DNA from: Flavobacteriaceae bacterium
GTDB taxonomy: Bacteria > Bacteroidota > Bacteroidia > Flavobacteriales > Flavobacteriaceae
DNA length: 36,923 bases
Assembly (NCBI GenBank): GCA_947457105.1
Contig: CANGUP010000011.1
Coordinates: 1 to 36,923, forward strand
Direction: 5' to 3'
Position 1 is the first letter of the stretch. Every line of letters starts with the position of its first letter. Under the pieces are notes generated by a model that had not been told where the DNA came from, did not search any database, and saw nothing but the letters and a program-made list of their open reading frames with translations. The position numbers were made by a program, and so were the translations under genes. Shown here in pieces: positions 9,036 through 17,793 of this stretch.

Positions 9036-9518
9036 TTAAAAGAATCTGCTGTGCCAGCTTTCACTTGCAGGAATTTCCCAACCTTCATTGAGTTCTTCAA
9101 TAGTATTAACGAGATTATTGAAAACTATTGTGTTTTCTGAAACTGATTTGTCTTTTGCTAGTTTTTTGAATTCTAAAAGGGTTTTATAAGTAATGAATTC
9201 ACCTTGTTTGAATGCAACATTCATTTTATCCAACAAATCTACACTGTATTTTTGTTCTAAATTTTGAATAAATCCAACCGATGAATCTATAGAACATCCA
9301 GTTGCAGGATGAAACTCTTGATTGACTGAGAGAATTATAAATCGATTGTATCTAATAGTGAAGGAAGCTTCTAGTGAAGTTCCGTGAGCTGACCAATTTT
9401 CAATAAATTGCATCAAATCTTTTTCGATATCAGCAACTTCTTCATCAGAAAATTTTCTGCTCGATTGGTAAATCCAAATTCTTGATTCTTGCGGTAAATT
9501 TTCAAATGGAATATACAT
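9036..9518 (-). CDS. Conserved Bacteroidota protein of unknown function, 160 aa
   Basis: This soluble 160-residue protein has no signal peptide or membrane segment. It begins MYIPFENLPQESRIWIYQSSR and has a central FHPATGCSIDSS block and a tryptophan near the C-terminus (SWHSRFF). As far as I recall, homologues in flavobacteria are often labelled 'ABC transporter ATPase', yet there is no Walker A, Walker B or ABC signature, so that label is not supported. It sits 16 bases before the GH3/beta-lactamase gene and about 60 bases after the CCG-domain Fe-S gene, all in one direction. The conserved Cys and His residues in the central block are the best hint of an active or metal site. Confidence 0.8.
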   Translation of the reverse strand: MYIPFENLPQESRIWIYQSSRKFSDEEVADIEKDLMQFIENWSAHGTSLEASFTIRYNRFIILSVNQEFHPATGCSIDSSVGFIQNLEQKYSVDLLDKMNVAFKQGEFITYKTLLEFKKLAKDKSVSENTIVFNNLVNTIEELNEGWEIPASESWHSRFF

Positions 9519-9543
9519 TGTAATATTAGATTTTTGATATTAG

Positions 9544-9567
9544 CACTTCGACAAGCTCAGTGAGACA
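9544..9567. repeat. Interspersed palindromic repeat unit (CACTTCGACAAGCTCAGTG type)
   Basis: The sequence CACTTCGACAAGCTCAGTG followed by AGACA has outer CACT/AGTG arms. It matches the 'cttcgacaagctcag' class of short intergenic repeats that I know from flavobacterial and other genomes. It fills much of the 59-base gap between two minus-strand genes. Only one copy is in this window, so its family membership rests on recall rather than on comparison. Confidence 0.5.
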
Positions 9568-9577
9568 ATTTTGAAAT

Positions 9578-10369
9578 TTATAAATCTTGAGCGTTTGCTA
9601 TTAATTCGGCAATATCAAGAACTTTTACTTCAGCTTCTTTTTCTTTGTTTTTAACTCCATCAGTCATCATAGTATTACAAAAAGGACAACCTGCTGCAAT
9701 AATATCTGGTTTAGTTTCAAGAGCATCTTCGGTTCTTTCGATGTTGATTTCTTTGTTTCCTTTTTCAGCATCTTTAAACATTTGAGCACCACCAGCACCA
9801 CAACAAAGTCCGTTGGCTTTAGAGCGTTTCATTTCAACCAATTCGGCATCCAATTTTTGAATTAAATCTCTTGGTGCTTCATAAATATTGTTGGCTCTTC
9901 CTAAATAACACGGATCGTGAAATGTAATTTTTTTACCTTTAAATTGTCCACCTTCAATGGTTAGTCTTCCAGAATCTAATAATGATTTAAGAAATTCTGT
10001 ATGGTGAATAACTTCATATTTTCCTCCTAATTCTGGATATTCATTTTTTAAAGTATTGAAACAATGCGGACAAGCAGTTACTATTTTCTTAGCTTCATAA
10101 GCATTTAAAACCTCAATGTTCATCATGGCTTGCATTTGAAAAAGAAACTCGTTTCCTGCACGTTTTGCAGGATCGCCTGTGCAACTTTCCTCAGTTCCAA
10201 GAACTGCAAATTCAACATTTGCACGATTTAAAATTCGTACAAATGCTTTGGTTATTCTTTTTGCTCTATCGTCAAAACTTCCTGCGCAACCTACCCAAAA
10301 TAAAACTTCTGGTTGCTTGCCTTGAGCTAACATCTCTGCCATTGTTGGCACGTTCAATATTTCTGACAT
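9578..10369 (-). CDS. (Fe-S)-binding protein with two CCG domains (HdrB/GlcF-like)
   Basis: The 263-residue soluble protein has the two cysteine-rich CCG domains found in HdrB, GlcF, LldE and SdhE. The first runs from VGCAGSFDDRAKR to the CPHC motif. The second contains DPCYLGR, then CCGAGGAQMF, then CPFCNTMM. In relatives these cysteines hold an unusual noncubane [4Fe-4S] cluster or pass electrons to a disulfide or quinone. The membrane Fe-S protein encoded two genes upstream (11026-12357) is the probable partner, with HdrC-like ferredoxin domains. The electron donor and acceptor are not known. A HAD phosphatase gene is inserted between the two. Confidence 0.9.
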   Translation of the reverse strand: MSEILNVPTMAEMLAQGKQPEVLFWVGCAGSFDDRAKRITKAFVRILNRANVEFAVLGTEESCTGDPAKRAGNEFLFQMQAMMNIEVLNAYEAKKIVTACPHCFNTLKNEYPELGGKYEVIHHTEFLKSLLDSGRLTIEGGQFKGKKITFHDPCYLGRANNIYEAPRDLIQKLDAELVEMKRSKANGLCCGAGGAQMFKDAEKGNKEINIERTEDALETKPDIIAAGCPFCNTMMTDGVKNKEKEAEVKVLDIAELIANAQDL

Positions 10370-10445
10370 CTTTTAATTTTAGATTTTAAATTTTAGATAT
10401 TAGATATATTTTGAAAATCTTATATCTAAAATCATATATTTAATA

Positions 10446-10892
10446 TTACTCATGTTGTCCATCGTCAAAAACCTCGATGGTTACTTCTTTTTCAATTAAA
10501 TCAGTGAATTTTCCTCTATAACGAGTCGCTTTCACTAAATGATTATCAATCCAATGGTAATTTCCTCCACGAGGTTTTCCCATTACCATTCCATGATATT
10601 TGAAACCATGTTGTTTTAACCAACGCTCCGTATATTCTCTATGTGCTTCTGTTCTAGAAGTGAAGAAAAAGATAATGTGACCTTCATCATACCAACGATT
10701 TAATGTTACTAATGCATCTGGATAAACCTCTGCTGTTAACATTCTTTCTGGTTCTTCGTTTGGAATATCATCACAGATGGTTCCGTCAATATCGATTAAA
10801 TAATTTTTTACTCCATCTGGCAAAATTGGACTTAAATGTTGTCCATTTTCAATAACTGGTTGTAAGGTTTTGTCAATGTCTTCCGCTTTCAT
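10446..10892 (-). CDS. HAD-superfamily phosphatase-like protein, 148 aa
   Basis: A DxDxT motif (D34-I-D36-G-T38), the nucleophile motif of haloacid dehalogenase phosphatases, is followed by FFFTSRTEAHREYTERWL, which supplies the second-motif threonine or serine. MGKPRGGNYHWIDNH then gives the lysine and acidic residues of motifs III and IV. The family is short and lacks a large cap domain. Homologues in Bacteroidota are sometimes labelled phosphoheptose isomerase, for which I see no support. The gene is co-directional with Fe-S genes on both sides, 76 bases before the CCG protein. Substrate unknown. Confidence 0.85.
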   Translation of the reverse strand: MKAEDIDKTLQPVIENGQHLSPILPDGVKNYLIDIDGTICDDIPNEEPERMLTAEVYPDALVTLNRWYDEGHIIFFFTSRTEAHREYTERWLKQHGFKYHGMVMGKPRGGNYHWIDNHLVKATRYRGKFTDLIEKEVTIEVFDDGQHE

Positions 10893-11003
10893 TTTTTTTT
10901 AATTTATTATTTCACATTCATTTAGACAAGTTTCCAATCCTCACAACATGGAAAATTATCATTTATTTTTATATATAATTGCGATAAATCACAATACAAA
11001 TCA

Positions 11004-11020
11004 GATGAATTTTATTCATC
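11004..11020 (-). other. Small hairpin after the membrane Fe-S gene
   Basis: GATGAAT (11004-11010) and ATTCATC (11014-11020) form a 7-bp stem with a three-base loop, six bases past the stop codon at 11026. No T-run follows on the minus strand, so it may protect the 3' end of the message rather than terminate. The 133-base gap around it contains nothing else I can identify. Confidence 0.35.
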
Positions 11021-11025
11021 GATTA

Positions 11026-12357
11026 CTATTCGTCTTTCCAATTCAATCTATCCATTTGATTGTATTGCCATGGTGCACCATTATTTTCTATGTTGGTCAT
11101 CATTGCATTTAATGATTGTGGTGCAGCACTTTGCTCCATCACTAAGAAACGACGCATATCCATTATTATTGATAACGGACTAATATTAACTGGACATTCT
11201 TCAACACAAGCATTACATGAAGTACACGCCCATAATTCTTCTGCTGTAATGTAATTGTTTAATAACGATACGTTATCTGGAACAAAAACACCTTTATTTT
11301 TATCAATATTTCTTCCTACTTCTTCAAGTCTATCTCTTGTATCCATCATGATTTTACGTGGAGACAATTTTTTTCCTGTTTGATTAGCAGGACAAGCTGA
11401 AGTACAACGTCCACATTCGGTACATGTGTATGCATTTAATAATTGTACCCAATTCAAATCCATTACATCTGAAGCACCAAATTTACTTGGAACTGCGTTT
11501 TCATCAACAGGTTGTGGTGCGAATGGATCAGCGTTTGGATCCAACATTAACTTTACTTCTTTAGTAACGCTTTCTAAATTATCAAATTTTCCTTTAGCAT
11601 TTAAATCTGCAAAATAGGTGTTTGGGAATGCTAAAAGAATATGTAAATGCTTAGAGAAATATAAATAATTTAAGAAAATTAAAATTCCGATAATGTGTAA
11701 CCACCAAAATGTTCTTTCCAACATGAATACTAATTGTGTACTCATTCCGTCAAAAATTGGAGTTAGAAACTGTGAAATTGGAAACGAACCAGCTTTTTCA
11801 TAATGACCAAAAACTTCAGGAAGATTTTGAAGATGTAAATCGGAAGCGTTCATCAATAAGAATAATGACATTAGAACAACTTCAAAATATAGAATATAAT
11901 TCGCGTCATTTCTTGGTTTTCCATTCAAATCAGAACTTGCAAAACGTTTCAATTTGGTTACGTTTCTTCTAAACCAAAAAATAATTACTGCAACAAGCAC
12001 TAAAAAGGCAAGAATTTCGAAGGAACCAATAAGTACATCATACAGACCACCCATGAATTTGAAAACACGATGCGTATTAAAAAGTCCGTCGATGATGATT
12101 TCTAGTAATTCAATGTTAATGATTACGAAACCTACATATACAATAATATGAAGAAAACCTGCAACTGGTCGTTTTACCATTTTAGATTGACCAAGAGCAA
12201 TCATTGCCATATTCTTCCATCTTTCAGAAGAATTATCGGAACGATTTAAGTCTTGTCCAAGTTTTATATTTCGGATAAGTTTTTTTACGTTGATAGTAAA
12301 ATATCCAAATCCTATAATTAATAATAGTGCAAAAAATATATTGGCTAAAATTCCCAT
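11026..12357 (-). CDS. Membrane-anchored 4Fe-4S protein (DsrM/HdrC/NarI-like)
   Basis: The 443-residue protein has about five hydrophobic segments in residues 1-245, with membrane histidines (GFLHIIVYVGF; WWLHIIGILIF; KHLHILLAFPN) placed as in NarI/DsrM-type b-haem carriers. A C-terminal cytoplasmic part follows with two 4Fe-4S motifs, CTECGRCTSACP and CTSCNACVEECP. It would shuttle electrons between the quinone pool and a soluble Fe-S partner. The CCG-domain protein at 9578-10369 is the likely partner, together recreating an HdrBC- or GlcF-like unit. It begins 16 bases after the MCE-protein stop, so the electron-transfer gene is co-transcribed with cell-envelope genes. The physiological donor is not visible. 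Confidence 0.9.
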   Translation of the reverse strand: MGILANIFFALLLIIGFGYFTINVKKLIRNIKLGQDLNRSDNSSERWKNMAMIALGQSKMVKRPVAGFLHIIVYVGFVIINIELLEIIIDGLFNTHRVFKFMGGLYDVLIGSFEILAFLVLVAVIIFWFRRNVTKLKRFASSDLNGKPRNDANYILYFEVVLMSLFLLMNASDLHLQNLPEVFGHYEKAGSFPISQFLTPIFDGMSTQLVFMLERTFWWLHIIGILIFLNYLYFSKHLHILLAFPNTYFADLNAKGKFDNLESVTKEVKLMLDPNADPFAPQPVDENAVPSKFGASDVMDLNWVQLLNAYTCTECGRCTSACPANQTGKKLSPRKIMMDTRDRLEEVGRNIDKNKGVFVPDNVSLLNNYITAEELWACTSCNACVEECPVNISPLSIIMDMRRFLVMEQSAAPQSLNAMMTNIENNGAPWQYNQMDRLNWKDE

Positions 12358-12372
12358 AATAGTCGTTTTATT

Positions 12373-13323
12373 CTATTTAATTGTATCGTTTACTGGCGCT
12401 ACGTAAGGTTTGTTTTTCTTTCCGAAAAGAGAAACGTTAACATAGCGCGTTGGGTTTAATCTCAAGTCTTGTAATAATAACTCCAATTCTTTAGAAGTTT
12501 TGGTAAAATTATTATACATCGCATCGTCTTTCATTAATTTACCCATTGTTCCTTTACCAGCTTGCATATCGCCCATCATTTTATCAACGTTGGCAAGTGT
12601 TTTTTCTAAATTTTTAACCGTTTGACCAATATTTGCTTTAGCCAAAGAATCAGAAACTTTAGAGAAATTAGCTGAAGCTTTTTCAACATTCGACATAGTT
12701 CCAATAATTTTAGACTTGTTTTGTGCTAACATTTCGTTTACTTCTTTTGAAGCACCTTTAAATTGTGCTAAAGTCTCGTTTAAGTTAGCCAAACTATTTC
12801 TAAGATTCTCTTTAGATTTTGCATCCAAAACTTGATTTACATTTTCTAACATTACATTAGCATTATCAAGAAGTTTGGTGATTTTATCTTTTAGAGGTTC
12901 AATTTGCTTAGCTAATTCATCTGTCAAACCAAGTTTGCTTGATGAAATTAGAAAATCGCCATTAACCGCATCTTGACCTTCTTTAGTCGGCAAAATTGCA
13001 ATTTGTTTACCTCCAATTGGACTTGGAGCATAAATTTCGGCTACACTAGATTTCTTAATAGGAAAATCAGAATTGATTTGCATTTCAACTTTTATTTTTC
13101 CTGTTTCATTATTAATAACTATGCTATTTACTTTTCCAACAACCAATCCGTTGATAGTTACAGGAGAAGAAACTGTTAATCCTTCAACATTTACATATTC
13201 TACATATAACTTTTTGTAGTTGGTAAATAAGTCTCTTCCTTTTAAAAAGCTATAACCCCATATAAATAATAAAATAGAGGCAATAACTAAAATAGCGGTT
13301 TTAATTTCTCTTGATAATTTCAA
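12373..13323 (-). CDS. MlaD-family (MCE domain) lipid-transport protein
   Basis: The 316-residue protein has an N-terminal membrane anchor (about residues 8-28) and a single MCE domain at about 37-115. The MCE domain includes VEGLTVSSPVTINGLVVGKV, the characteristic core of MlaD. A long helical, coiled-coil-prone region (about 140-280) rich in Lys, Glu, Asn and Leu follows. MlaD proteins form hexameric rings on the periplasmic face and work with an MlaFE ABC transporter to move phospholipids between membranes. No mlaE or mlaF is next to it. It lies 35 bases after the amidase gene and 15 bases before the membrane Fe-S gene. The longer coiled-coil tail suggests a tube or a reach toward the outer membrane. 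Confidence 0.92.
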   Translation of the reverse strand: MKLSREIKTAILVIASILLFIWGYSFLKGRDLFTNYKKLYVEYVNVEGLTVSSPVTINGLVVGKVNSIVINNETGKIKVEMQINSDFPIKKSSVAEIYAPSPIGGKQIAILPTKEGQDAVNGDFLISSSKLGLTDELAKQIEPLKDKITKLLDNANVMLENVNQVLDAKSKENLRNSLANLNETLAQFKGASKEVNEMLAQNKSKIIGTMSNVEKASANFSKVSDSLAKANIGQTVKNLEKTLANVDKMMGDMQAGKGTMGKLMKDDAMYNNFTKTSKELELLLQDLRLNPTRYVNVSLFGKKNKPYVAPVNDTIK

Positions 13324-13358
13324 AATTGTTATTTTTTTTAGGTTACAAAAATAGTATA

Positions 13359-14528
13359 TTATTTGATAACATCTTTCACATCTACGCTTTTCCCATCTTT
13401 AAAAGCAATAATAAATGCTGATGCGTAACCTTTGTTTTTGGCATCTTGTAATAATTTTTTGGCTTCATCATAATTTGATGTTTCACCATACATATACTTA
13501 TAGATACTATTATTGTATGAACTAGATATGTTTTTCAATCCATTGAAATTGCTCGGTGTGTTTTCTAATTTCTTAGAACTTGCTGATATTTGAACTTTAA
13601 ACACCACTCCTTTTGCAGTTGGTTTTGATTCCACTTTAGGGTCCGTTTTTTTAATAATAGAATCTAATTTCTTTGGTTCTGGAGTAGTTTTTATTGGTTT
13701 ATCTTCAACTCTTTGAGATGGTTTAATATCTGGAGTTGTATCAACTTCACCACCATCAAAGAAATCTTTTTTGTAACTTATAATGGCTTTAGCAATAGCT
13801 TCAGCAATATCTTGTTGCCCTTCTTCAGAATCTAAAATAGCTCCTTCAACCGGATTTGATAAAAAACCTGTTTCAATAAGAACTCTTGGCATATAAGCTT
13901 TATGTAATACCATAAATGCTGCTTGTTTTACTCCTCCAGCTCTACTTTTCTTACCTAAATCTTGCACAAATCGATCTTGAATTTTTCCTGCTAAAGCAAT
14001 ACTATTTTCAATAAATTCTTCCTGCATGATAGTCATTCCCAACATAGTTTCTGGCTTATTAGGATCAAATCCTTGATATTTTTGCTTGTAATCCTTTTCA
14101 TAAGTAATTACCTCATTTTCCCTTTTTGCAGCTTCAAGGTTAGAAGCATTTTTAGACATACCCATTACATAAGTCTCAGTTCCATCTGCAACGGTATTCT
14201 TATTTGCATTGCAATGAATAGATACAAAAATGTTAGCATCCGCTCTATTAGCAATATTAGCTCTCTCAATTAATCCGATAAAAACATCCGTTTTTCTTGT
14301 ATAAATAACCTCTATACTAGAATTCTTTTCTAATATCTTACCAACCTTTAAAGCTATGGCTAAGTTAATGTTCTTTTCGATGTGACCATTATATACTGCA
14401 CCAAAATCATGGTCTCCGTGTCCGGCATCTAAAGCTACTTTAAATTTATTGGATTGCGAAAAACCAAGTAAGGAACACAACAATAATGTTAAAGAAAAGA
14501 TATATTTGATTCTATTTATGTTAATCAT
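13359..14528 (-). CDS. N-acetylmuramoyl-L-alanine amidase (Amidase_3) with SPOR-like C-terminus
   Basis: A signal peptide (residues 1-25, cleavage near GFSQS) precedes an Amidase_3 zinc hydrolase domain. The expected zinc ligands are H37 in LDAGHGDHD, E51 in GHIEKN and the His of SIHCNANKN, and the catalytic Glu lies in VLIETGFLSN. After a Pro/Lys/Thr-rich linker (about 275-310), the last 80 residues (FKVQISAS to the end) look like a SPOR domain, which binds denuded glycan strands at division sites. The enzyme cleaves the bond between muramic acid and the stem peptide. It is the first gene of the long minus-strand run and diverges from lptD across 83 bases. Confidence 0.93.
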   Translation of the reverse strand: MININRIKYIFSLTLLLCSLLGFSQSNKFKVALDAGHGDHDFGAVYNGHIEKNINLAIALKVGKILEKNSSIEVIYTRKTDVFIGLIERANIANRADANIFVSIHCNANKNTVADGTETYVMGMSKNASNLEAAKRENEVITYEKDYKQKYQGFDPNKPETMLGMTIMQEEFIENSIALAGKIQDRFVQDLGKKSRAGGVKQAAFMVLHKAYMPRVLIETGFLSNPVEGAILDSEEGQQDIAEAIAKAIISYKKDFFDGGEVDTTPDIKPSQRVEDKPIKTTPEPKKLDSIIKKTDPKVESKPTAKGVVFKVQISASSKKLENTPSNFNGLKNISSSYNNSIYKYMYGETSNYDEAKKLLQDAKNKGYASAFIIAFKDGKSVDVKDVIK

Positions 14529-14583
14529 TGTTACAAAAGTTAATTTTAATTAAAACTGCAAGGTTATAAATTTATTATTTATC

Positions 14584-14591
14584 TATTTTTG
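14584..14591 (+). promoter_or_regulatory. Possible -7 promoter box for lptD
   Basis: TATTTTTG matches TAnnTTTG and sits 20 bases before the TTG start at 14612 in the lptD/amidase divergent gap. I see no -33 TTTG at the right distance, so support is partial. Confidence 0.35.
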
Positions 14592-14611
14592 ACAAAAAAT
14601 AATATGTAAGT

Positions 14612-17350
14612 TTGGCTCTTCAAAAATCAAGCCATATTTTTACAAAAATAGCATTTAAACCTTTGCGTACAAACTTATTTTATATCGTTTTATCAGCATA
14701 TTTCCTAACAATTGGAAGTTCCAATTTATTTGCGCAAGATTTACCCAAAAGTAAGAAATCTTTTCCTACTAAAAATCAAGCAAATAAGCCTGAAAAACCC
14801 TTAGAATCTGCACCTGAATTACCTAATCCTACGATTAAAAAAATTGACACTTTAAAGATTGATACCGTTAAAAAAATGAAATCGGTGCTTGAAGGAAAGG
14901 TAAAATATCGTGCAAAAAAATACGCTAAGTTTGACCAAAAGAAAAAAATAATCACGCTCTACGATGGTGCCGAATTAAACTACTTAGACTACGAATTAAA
15001 ATCGGGTATTATTGTTTTTGACTACGAAAAGAATGAAGTTTATGCTGGTAGATTAAAAGATTCTTTAGGAAATTACACCCAACTTCCTTTATTTAAGCAA
15101 GGTTCCAATATTGTTGAACCCGATTCCATTCGATTCAACTATAAAACTAAGAAAGCTTTAATTTGGAATTCTAGAACCTCTCAACAAGAAATGAACATTA
15201 AAACAGAAGTCGTTAAAAAAGAAAACGATTCTGTTTATTTTATGAAAGGCGCTCGAATCACAACTGCCAAAGATCTTGATGATCCTGAATACTATTTCTT
15301 TGCAAGAAAAGCGAAATTAGTTCCTGGTAAAAAAGTAGTGGTCGGATTAACTAATATGTATATTGCTGATGTTCCAACACCAATTGCGTTGCCTTTTGCC
15401 TTCTTTCCTATAACCGAAAAAAGTCGTTCCGGAATTATTCCACCAAGTTTTGGACAGAACAATACTCGTGGTTATGCTTTACAAAACGGTGGATATTATT
15501 TTGCATTAAGCGATAAATATGATTTAACCGTTCTTGGTGATTATTTCACCAACGGAAGTTATGCATTGCGGTTTGAATCGAGTTATGCCAGTAAGTATAA
15601 TTATAACGGAAATGTAAACGTTCGTTTTGAAAACCAAATAAATAGCGAAAGAGGTTTTCCTGATTATTCTAAAAGTAGAGTTTACAATATTCAATGGTCT
15701 CACATGAAAGATCCTAAATCGAATCCGAATTCTAGATTTTCGGCTTCTGTAAATTTAGGAAGTAGTCAGTATTTTCAACAATCCATAAATATTGCAAATA
15801 TTGGTTCCTCGTTAAACAATACTTTAAATTCGTCTATTTCCTATCAGAAAACATTTAATTCTGTGCCACAGGTGAACTTGTCGGTTACGGCAAATCATTC
15901 TCAAAATACCCAAACCAAACAGATAAGTATGACTTTACCAACGCTTCAGGCAAGTGTTGACAGAATATTTCCGTTTGCTCCTAAAGATGGAATAAAAAAA
16001 GGTTTTATCAAAAACATCAATTTACAATACAATCTTAGAGCTGAAAACCAATTTCAAACAACGGACACATTGTTCTTTAAAAAAGAAATGTTTGACCAAG
16101 CTAGAATAGGAATGCAACATACTATTCCGTTGAGTACTAACTTTAAAGTATTCAAACATTTTAGTGTATCAACCTCAGTAAATTATCAAGAAACTTGGTA
16201 TTTAAAAACCATTAGAAAAGAGTTTCAAGTCACTTCAAACCCACCAGTTCTTCCTGCTGGAAAAGTAGTTACCAAAGATGTAAATGGTTTTGATGCTTTT
16301 AGAACTTACTCGTTTTCAAATTCTGTTGGAACTGTAATTTATGGTACCTTCAAATTTAAAGAAACTGCTAAAATTCAATCGATTCGCCATACAATTACAC
16401 CTTCTATTTCTCATAGTTATTTACCAAGTTTTGAAAGGTATTTTGATACTTATGCTTCTGATGCAAGTGGAACGATGGCAAGATATACAAGATTTGAGAA
16501 TGGTGCTTTTGGTGCACCAAGTGAAACATTTGCTAACAATATTGGATTTAGCATTAACAATAAATTTGAAGCCAAAGTAAGAGATAAAGATTCTACTGCA
16601 ACTGCACCAAAGAAGATTGTTTTATTGAATAACTTAACATTTGCTGGAAGTTACGATATGGCAGCTAAACTTTGGTCACCCATGCGAATTAGTGGTGGAA
16701 CTTTATTGTTCAAACAAAAAATGAATGTAAATTTTGCTGCAACTTTAGATCCTTATGCAGTTGATATAAAAAATGAACGAACGAATAGTTTTAATATAGA
16801 AAATGGTGGTGGCCTTTTTAGAATGACCAGCGCCAATATGACTATAAATTATTCATTAACCAGTTCTAAAGACGATAAAAAGAAAAATATTCAAGGTGCC
16901 AGAAATGGAGGACGTGAAGATGATTTATTTGGAAATAATGCCGAAATAAATTCACCCGTAGAAACTGATCCAAATGAAGAGGAAGAAGATGCATTTAGTG
17001 GTTTTTATAATGCCGAAATTCCTTGGGATATCAATTTAGCTTATTCGGTCACCTACTCCAATTTGAGTGGAGAAAAAAACATTTCTAGTCATTCCTTGAT
17101 GGTTTCTGCAAATACTGAATTAACACCTAAATGGAGTATCGGAGTTTCCTCTGGATATGATTTCACCAATAAAGGTGTAACTTTTACACAAATACGTTTA
17201 AATCGTGATTTAATGAGTTGGAACATGAGTTTCAACTGGTCGCCATTTGGACAAAATTCATTTTGGGGATTCTTTATTGGAATTAAAGCTGGAGTCTTGA
17301 GTGATATTAAGTATGACAAGCAACAACAAAGAGATCAAACGTTAAGGTAG
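14612..17350 (+). CDS. lptD: LPS-assembly protein LptD, Bacteroidota type
   Basis: LptD inserts lipopolysaccharide into the outer leaflet of the outer membrane. The 912-residue frame has a hydrophobic export signal ending near SNLFAQD. A Lys/Pro-rich linker follows, then an OstA/LptA-like beta-jellyroll (about 85-260, with repeats such as KIITLYDGAELNYLDYELKSG). A long C-terminal barrel rich in aromatic and Asn residues makes up the rest. No ATG precedes the signal sequence in frame. The upstream in-frame stop at 14600 leaves only TTG starts, at 14612 or 14663, and the second would give a compact signal peptide (RTNLFYIVLSAYF). An ATG directly followed by TAA lies 8 bases before the first TTG. 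The start is therefore uncertain, the function is not. Confidence 0.9.
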   Translation: MALQKSSHIFTKIAFKPLRTNLFYIVLSAYFLTIGSSNLFAQDLPKSKKSFPTKNQANKPEKPLESAPELPNPTIKKIDTLKIDTVKKMKSVLEGKVKYRAKKYAKFDQKKKIITLYDGAELNYLDYELKSGIIVFDYEKNEVYAGRLKDSLGNYTQLPLFKQGSNIVEPDSIRFNYKTKKALIWNSRTSQQEMNIKTEVVKKENDSVYFMKGARITTAKDLDDPEYYFFARKAKLVPGKKVVVGLTNMYIADVPTPIALPFAFFPITEKSRSGIIPPSFGQNNTRGYALQNGGYYFALSDKYDLTVLGDYFTNGSYALRFESSYASKYNYNGNVNVRFENQINSERGFPDYSKSRVYNIQWSHMKDPKSNPNSRFSASVNLGSSQYFQQSINIANIGSSLNNTLNSSISYQKTFNSVPQVNLSVTANHSQNTQTKQISMTLPTLQASVDRIFPFAPKDGIKKGFIKNINLQYNLRAENQFQTTDTLFFKKEMFDQARIGMQHTIPLSTNFKVFKHFSVSTSVNYQETWYLKTIRKEFQVTSNPPVLPAGKVVTKDVNGFDAFRTYSFSNSVGTVIYGTFKFKETAKIQSIRHTITPSISHSYLPSFERYFDTYASDASGTMARYTRFENGAFGAPSETFANNIGFSINNKFEAKVRDKDSTATAPKKIVLLNNLTFAGSYDMAAKLWSPMRISGGTLLFKQKMNVNFAATLDPYAVDIKNERTNSFNIENGGGLFRMTSANMTINYSLTSSKDDKKKNIQGARNGGREDDLFGNNAEINSPVETDPNEEEEDAFSGFYNAEIPWDINLAYSVTYSNLSGEKNISSHSLMVSANTELTPKWSIGVSSGYDFTNKGVTFTQIRLNRDLMSWNMSFNWSPFGQNSFWGFFIGIKAGVLSDIKYDKQQQRDQTLR

Positions 17351-17390
17351 TTTTTGAGATTTGAAATTAAATATTACATTTTAGATTTTT

Positions 17391-17771
17391 ATGAAAAAAA
17401 TAATTATTACAGATAAAGCTCCTGCTCCTATTGGTCCATACAATCAAGCGGTTTTGGTCGGCAATACACTTTATGCTTCTGGACAAATTGCTTTGAATCC
17501 TGCAACAATGGAATTGGTTCTAGACGATATCGAAACCGAAACCAAACAAGTAATGGAAAACATGAAAGCCGTTCTAGAAGCTGCCGAAATGACTTTTGAA
17601 AACGTAGTAAAAACAACGATTTTCATCATGGATATGAATGATTTCGCCAGAATAAACAGCGTTTACGGAAGTTACTTCGACGAAAAAAAAGCGCCTGCAA
17701 GAGAAACCGTTCAAGTAGCTGGTCTGCCTAAAGGTGTAAATGTTGAAATTTCGATGACTGCTATTAATTAA
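17391..17771 (+). CDS. ridA: RidA family enamine/imine deaminase
   Basis: RidA hydrolyses reactive enamine and imine intermediates such as 2-aminoacrylate released by pyridoxal-phosphate enzymes, protecting those enzymes. The 126-residue protein has the family start DKAPAPIGPYNQAV, the central YASGQIALNP and the C-terminal block PARETVQVAGLPKG. The Arg in PARETVQ corresponds to the carboxylate-binding Arg of RidA. It follows lptD by 40 bases in the same direction and may be co-transcribed, although a TAGTTTTTG near the lptD stop could be a weak promoter. The 490 bases after it contain a transposase remnant. Confidence 0.95.
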   Translation: MKKIIITDKAPAPIGPYNQAVLVGNTLYASGQIALNPATMELVLDDIETETKQVMENMKAVLEAAEMTFENVVKTTIFIMDMNDFARINSVYGSYFDEKKAPARETVQVAGLPKGVNVEISMTAIN

Positions 17772-17793
17772 TTCAATTTGTTAGTTAATTGAT

